Shown here: piece by piece, positions 31,541 through 36,030 of the stretch | How the letters are laid out: each line of letters starts with the position of its first letter | Position numbering within the stretch: position 1 is the stretch's first letter | From: Dissophora ornata | Lineage: Eukaryota > Mortierellomycota > Mortierellomycetes > Mortierellales > Mortierellaceae | Assembly: GCA_025201705.1 (NCBI GenBank) | Contig: MU616862.1 | Coordinates: 1-36,030 of the forward strand | Length of the DNA stretch: 36,030 nucleotides | Direction of reading: 5' to 3' | Made by a program: the position numbers and the translations under genes | Notes under the pieces: model-generated | What the model was told of the DNA's origin: nothing | The model's database searches: none | The model's input: the letters and a program-made list of their open reading frames with translations, nothing else

Positions 31541-32987
31541 ATGGTTAGTCTGCGGGACCCTGAAGGATCATTACGTCGGATTCATTGCATCTGTTGCTCC
31601 CATCCATCGATCCATCGATCCATCAGTCACCGTTGCAGGACATAGATTGCAATGATATCTTCTATAATTATGGAGCTCAGGATATAGTCAGCAGCGGAAA
31701 AGGTCTCATCGCCATTCATCAGCATCAGGAGGACTAGCGATTGCTGGCCAATCTAGCCTGTTCTGGTGATTGGGCTTGCAGTCAAACTTCCCCGTGCTCA
31801 GGCTGAGAAAGACCGTTCGCCACAATCATTAACACAACGACACCGACAGCACTTGGAAGGAGGAGCGCTCATCAAGATCAACAAATACTCTGACAGCAGA
31901 CGACCTGGACAGAGGCGAATCTCCTTATACATTCTTCGTTTGCAACGCCAGCCTTTCAACGTCTTGGAGATAGGAGCGACACTGCGACAAGCAACAGGAT
32001 TATTCAAAAGCCGCAGGACTTTGACACAGCGCGGGAGCAATCTGGATCGGAGACGATTTTGATCTGCATCAGGACAAACACAGTTGGCATTGCTCCTTGA
32101 AGCCCAAAAAGAGTGTTTTGGTTCATACACTCTCAACACTGTAGTTGTTTTCGACCACCAGGATTCATTCTTCCCTGAATTCACCAGATCTTAGTGAGCT
32201 CATAGTTTTACTTTCCTTTTCATATACTAACCTCCCGTTCCTCTGACTTTGCCACGACCACAATAGGCCAAAAAGGACGTCGCTGCCAAGCCTACGTCAT
32301 CCTCGGGTGGCAAAGCCAAGAAGAAGGTATAGCCGATGCACTATCTTTAAGACGACAGCAAGCAGATGCGACCAGCGATGGTTGATCAAAGCAGAGGGAA
32401 AGAGTGACAAAAAGCACGGAAACACACGCTACAGACAGGAATTCATCAGACTTCAGCAGAAAATCAAATATCCAAGAAGGCTGTAGTTTCGACACGCTGT
32501 GTTTATACTATCATTGTGGTCTTCCTTGGTCTTGTGTTCACAAGACACTGATGCATTCAATTGGCAATGGCGCGTGTCGACCTCTTGCTCTCTGTTGTCG
32601 TCAGGTCGATTCTGCTACAGCTTGCGGATCCTATCACTAAGACGAGTATGGAAACTAATTGTCCTTGGCCCTTTTTGCACTTTTGGTAAACAGAAATGGT
32701 CCAAGGGAAAGGTCAAGGATAAGGCCAACAACGCCGTCGTCCTCGACAAGGCCACTTACGACAAGCTCATGAAGGAGGTCCCCACCTACAAGTTGGTCTC
32801 GCCCTCGGTCTTGGTCGACCGTCTCCGCGTCAACGGTTCGCTCGCCCGTGCTGCCATCCGTGAGTTGGTCAAGCTCGGTTTGATCGTCCCTGTCTCAACC
32901 CACGGCGCCCAGTGGATCTACACCCGCGCCACCGGTGTTGAGGAGGAGAAGAAGCCCAAGAAGGAGGCTGCCGCTGATGAGGAGTAA
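31541..32987 (+). CDS. RPS25: 40S ribosomal protein S25 (eS25)
   Basis: Three coding exons (31541-31543, 32267-32326, 32694-32987) give 118 residues. The basic N terminus (AKKDVAAKP..., [20 protein letters not shown]) leads into the winged-helix domain: [64 protein letters not shown], then a Lys/Glu tail. eS25 sits on the small-subunit head near the E site and is used in IRES-driven and reinitiating translation. The first coding exon is the ATG alone, followed by a 723-base intron. The codon directly before exon 2 reads TAG in frame, so the start must be spliced on. Intron 2 is 367 bases. Exon 3 codons are strongly C/G-ending, typical of highly expressed fungal genes. Confidence 0.97.
31604..31627. 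repeat. short tandem repeat CCATCGAT x3
   Basis: Three 8-base units, the last one altered, inside the first RPS25 intron. Too short to suggest more than replication slippage. Confidence 0.7.
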
Positions 32988-33119
32988 ATCGTACTCTTGG
33001 GTTTTTTCCTCGTTATTTGAAAGAAATTCATTCTCGTATCAGCGTATCAATTAAAGACAACTTAAAAAAGCAATTTTTTTGCCATTGTACTTCATGATGG
33101 CCCAGTTTTTTTATGACTT
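32988..33119. other. convergent 3' ends of RPS25 and the kinase gene
   Basis: Only 132 bases separate the two stop codons. An ATTAAA at 33050-33055 is the likely RPS25 polyadenylation signal. The two 3' UTRs must be very short or overlap. Confidence 0.6.
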
Positions 33120-35889
33120 CTACGCTACGAGCCACTCGCATGGTATACGGCTCCCGTTTTCTCCGAGAAATGGGCTACCTTCACTCTCGTACTCAACTGA
33201 GAGTTCATTGTCACCTTCGTCATCTTCCTCTTCCTCCTCGAAATCATCCGTCAGTTCAGTTTCCAATTCAAATCCAAGATCCATGTTACTGCTATTGGTA
33301 TCCTCCTCCAAATGACTTTCAACAATGGTCGCCAAGGACGGTGACCGCGAGTGCCGAAAGATCATGTACCCGGCTTGCTCACACATCAGAGCTTGCTTCA
33401 CGACTGGATGGCTGATTCTCTGGTGCTTCCAGTCAGATACTAATGGAGAGAGAATAATAAAACCAGAAAGCAAATTAGAGTGAGGCTAATAAGGATATGT
33501 GGACAAAAATGTGCCAGGGGAAACTTACCATGATTCGCGGCATCAGGTTCAGGCGGTGGCACCGGTAGCCCAGAATCGTCAAAAAAGCTGGACTCGTCAT
33601 AGACCGAATCAACTCGCGGCAGGACCATTGGTATCAACCACGGTCCTATACTAGCCTCGTCAAGTTTCGTGTCGATCATATGTAATGCCTTTAAAGGCGA
33701 TAATGTCAAAGAAGACGATGCAGGAGTAGAGGGTGGTAGAGATAGAGCTAGGGACGAGGAACTATTGATAAGAGGCGCCGTGTCGGAGGAAATGGTAGCG
33801 CACTGGTCGATAAAGTCCATCATCCGTAGGATCCGGGTGAGGAGTTCCGCACTCAGTTCGCTATGCTGTACAATAAATGGGTCCTAGAGAGTACAAACAC
33901 GAAGCGCGCGATTGTATGAGATGAGGAGATCGAGTCGTGTTCTTTTCCTTATATTGGCAAGGCGATTTTCAGTGTTGATTTTACCTGCAAGAGGTCATGT
34001 ACGCTCGGCCGGGCCTCAGGTTCGGGTGTCAAGCACTTTGCGATAAATGACCACATCTCTTCGGACATACCCATCCCTGCCGCCCCAAACGGCTCTGTCT
34101 GTACACTCTCCCACCCTGCAAACGTACTGTTTCCGTTTCCTATCCCACCACTATAACCGCCTTCAAATGAAACACTATTGCCGCTTGCTTGCTGTTGACC
34201 CACTAGTCTTTGTTCCCCAAAAAGTGCGAGGATCGGCATCTCAGGTCTTGGTGGACGACCTTGCGACAGTTCGATACACGCGACACCTAGCGCCCACACG
34301 TCTGTCTCTGCGCTCGCTTCAGGTGTCCATTGGAAGTATGTTTGAGAATGATGACGAGAATGAGAGTCTACACCATTGTCGTGGTCGTTGATGATATCTA
34401 TCGCACCAACTCCTGATGGCGATGTTGGTGAAGATGGGTTGGATTCGGGAGCGAGCCAACTGGCAGGGAACTCTGACATGGTCAATGACCGGCGGCGACG
34501 TTTGCGTTTCCCGGCACCTTCTTTGTGGTTCATGACAGACCCAGAGCCTCCAAGCTTAACACGACCGTCAACAGTGAGCAATATATTCCTATATACCGCG
34601 AAAGGGAAATTAATAAAACGCGATTTAAAAGAATAGCAAAAAATATACGTTGCAACATATCCCGTATTTGCTCAACACGCAAAAACACGCAAAAACACGC
34701 TAACACTTACCCAGCTTTGATATCTCCATGAACGTGGCCCTTGCTGTGCAAATACGCAAGTCCCTGTAGAATTTGGCTCATGATCCACCCAATCTCGGAT
34801 TCTATCAGTGGACCATCCGACAAATGGATCAAATCGGCAACCGATCCTCCGCCGCAGAATTCTAGTGACAACTATTTTCGTGCCAGTCGCAAAAAAAAAA
34901 AAAAAAAAATGGGAAGAAAAAAGAATGGGAAGAAAGAAGCACGTTAGGACTTTCGGTGTGGTAGGACAAGAAGCGAATGTTGACAAGCGACAATGCTATG
35001 ATCTTCAACGGGAATTGAGAAACAAGGGTTGGGAGTTATTTCTTTTTCCTTGCACACGGGAAGGGAACACCAACGATGTGGTTTTCTTTTTGGGGGTTTG
35101 TTGATTGTCGTCACACCACAATGCACGAAGACTGCACGGGGGAACAAACAGCGTAATGTCCTTCGCCATTTTTTTTTGTCTCTTCATATTTTTGCACTAC
35201 ATCACAGTGCTCGATAATGAGGTCAAGTCGACCGTAAATAACCTAAAGCATCGATCCTTAGTGTGGATCTACACACCAAACTGGCAGTTTGTGTAATACA
35301 GACTCAAATATTACCACAATCTTCCAACGGTCCTGCACAGCAGAGGATTATCGTCGTGACGCGAAAATTTTGTTGTTTTGGAGACGGCCACATTCGAAGG
35401 CGTAATTGGGAGTAGAGGAAAATGCGTGGGTACTAATGTTTGTGCACGAGACCTTTTTTGTCCCAGAAAAAAAACCAACTTACCCAGAGTTCGGTATCGG
35501 TTTGATAACATCCTAGGCATTTGACAACCTGGTCCAAACCACCATTGCCTCCCATTGTATTTATGACAGAGCTCCTTATGCTCCTCCGGTGTCGTTGTGG
35601 CTGATTTGGCATCGCAGACTCATTTTGATGGTATTTAGCGCCAGAATCACTCGAGCCATCACTCAATTCTTCATCTTCACTCTCACCATCCTCATACTCA
35701 GTTTCATAGTCGTTGTGATCCGCAATGCAACTAATGAAATAGTCCACGTCCGCCTGCGTCGGTCCCTGATCTCTTGATCCATCGCCACGGCCGTTGTCTG
35801 TCAACGTCGATAGCGGGATTTTCTTGATGGCCACGGTCTTCATACTGTCCGACTTGTCCTGAGCCTTGAAGACCGAGGAGCCGCTTGAT
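33120..35889 (-). CDS. STE20/STRAD-like protein kinase, predicted pseudokinase (N terminus beyond window)
   Basis: Six exons are visible (35889-35484, 35332-35315, 34871-34711, 34588-33985, 33883-33529, 33439-33120), 620 residues; the first exon(s) lie past the right edge. Kinase landmarks in order: SSGSSVFKAQDKSD then VAIKK (beta-3 Lys); TELW-DRWKIV-LSLEFCGGGS (beta-4 and beta-5); VHGDIKAGNILL (HRD is HGD); VKLGGSGSV where VKLADFG is expected, so the metal-binding Asp is Gly; ASWLAPES (APE); TDVWALGVACIELSQGRPP (subdomain IX) and CLTPEPEARPSVHDLLQDPF (subdomain XI). The family is STE20/germinal-centre-like, resembling STRAD. A ~60-residue acidic/Ser-rich insertion lies before beta-4, and the C-terminal third is low-complexity and acidic. 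Catalytic loss is predicted, not shown. Confidence 0.85.
34891..34909. repeat. A19 homopolymer (T19 on coding strand)
   Basis: Nineteen A on the plus strand, which is a T tract on the coding strand about 20 bases before the acceptor (34872-34873) of the kinase intron 34872-35314. It probably serves as the polypyrimidine tract; its length in the assembly is error-prone. Confidence 0.85.
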
Positions 35890-36030
35890 CTGTATTTTTT
35901 TATTTAATACAGTAGAATTGATTTTTAGAACAAGGGAAACACGGACCAGGTATTCAATGCAGCCAAAGATGGAAAATGAAAAGCAGGGGCTCCACGGAAT
36001 CAGAGAACAGGAAAGAGAGGAAAGAAAGAA
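35890..36030 (-). other. kinase intron running to the window edge
   Basis: The coding exon ends at 35889 with a CAG acceptor in the next bases and a T-rich tract upstream of it. On the minus strand there is no ATG between here and the edge, so the N-terminal exon of the kinase lies outside the window. Confidence 0.6.

Noticed and set aside
34470..34700. Repeated AAAACACGC units near 34680-34700 as a CRISPR-like or satellite array
   Set aside because: Only two to three short copies inside a kinase intron; no spacers and no long repeat.

Overview
The window is a stretch of nuclear DNA from a filamentous fungus. Every recognisable gene is a eukaryotic housekeeping or fungal cell-surface gene, and nearly all are split by short introns (mostly 75-450 bases, usually GT...AG with a CTAAC/CTGAC-like branch site). 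The intron density, the cell-wall GH16 enzyme with a chitin-binding module, the AzgA purine permease and the Ser/Thr-rich leucine-rich-repeat protein fit an early-diverging fungus such as a Mortierella relative. That placement is an inference from sequence style, not a database result. I see no rRNA, tRNA, CRISPR array, origin or prokaryotic operon structure.

Layout. Bases 1-2183 are gene-poor: they hold the tail of a MULE-type transposase, a decayed minus-strand coding remnant and a GA microsatellite. Bases 2184-6198 carry a divergent pair, UTP5/WDR43 (small-subunit rRNA processing, minus) and THOC7 (mRNA export, plus). Bases 7262-10859 carry CCDC12/Cwf18 (spliceosome, plus) converging on ADE4 (first step of purine synthesis, minus). 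Bases 11351-15928 carry a second divergent pair, CCT8 (chaperonin theta subunit, minus) and SEC13 (COPII/nuclear pore, plus). Bases 16616-18839 encode a GPI-anchored CRH-type chitin-glucan transglycosylase with a chitin-binding domain. Bases 20019-24592 encode a large protein with about 13 ribonuclease-inhibitor-type leucine-rich repeats and a short F-box-like motif near its C terminus. A 4.4-kb region without a recognisable gene follows. Bases 28990-31158 encode an AzgA-type purine permease, 31541-32987 ribosomal protein eS25, and 33120 to beyond the right edge a STE20/STRAD-like kinase on the minus strand whose metal-binding DFG motif reads GSG.

Two genes concern purine supply (ADE4 synthesis and AzgA uptake), but they are 18 kb apart and nothing shows joint control. 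UTP5, eS25, CCDC12, THOC7, CCT8 and SEC13 are unlinked core functions, as is normal for a fungal chromosome.

I found no convincing new multi-gene system. The items most worth a second look are the predicted pseudokinase, with its degenerate motifs, acidic insertion and 18-base microexon; the leucine-rich-repeat protein and its gene structure; a GC-AG intron forced by homology in ADE4; first coding exons consisting of the ATG alone in SEC13 and RPS25; and a perfect 14-bp hairpin inside a 1.1-kb intron. All exon joins were derived by hand from reading frame, splice consensus and family homology.
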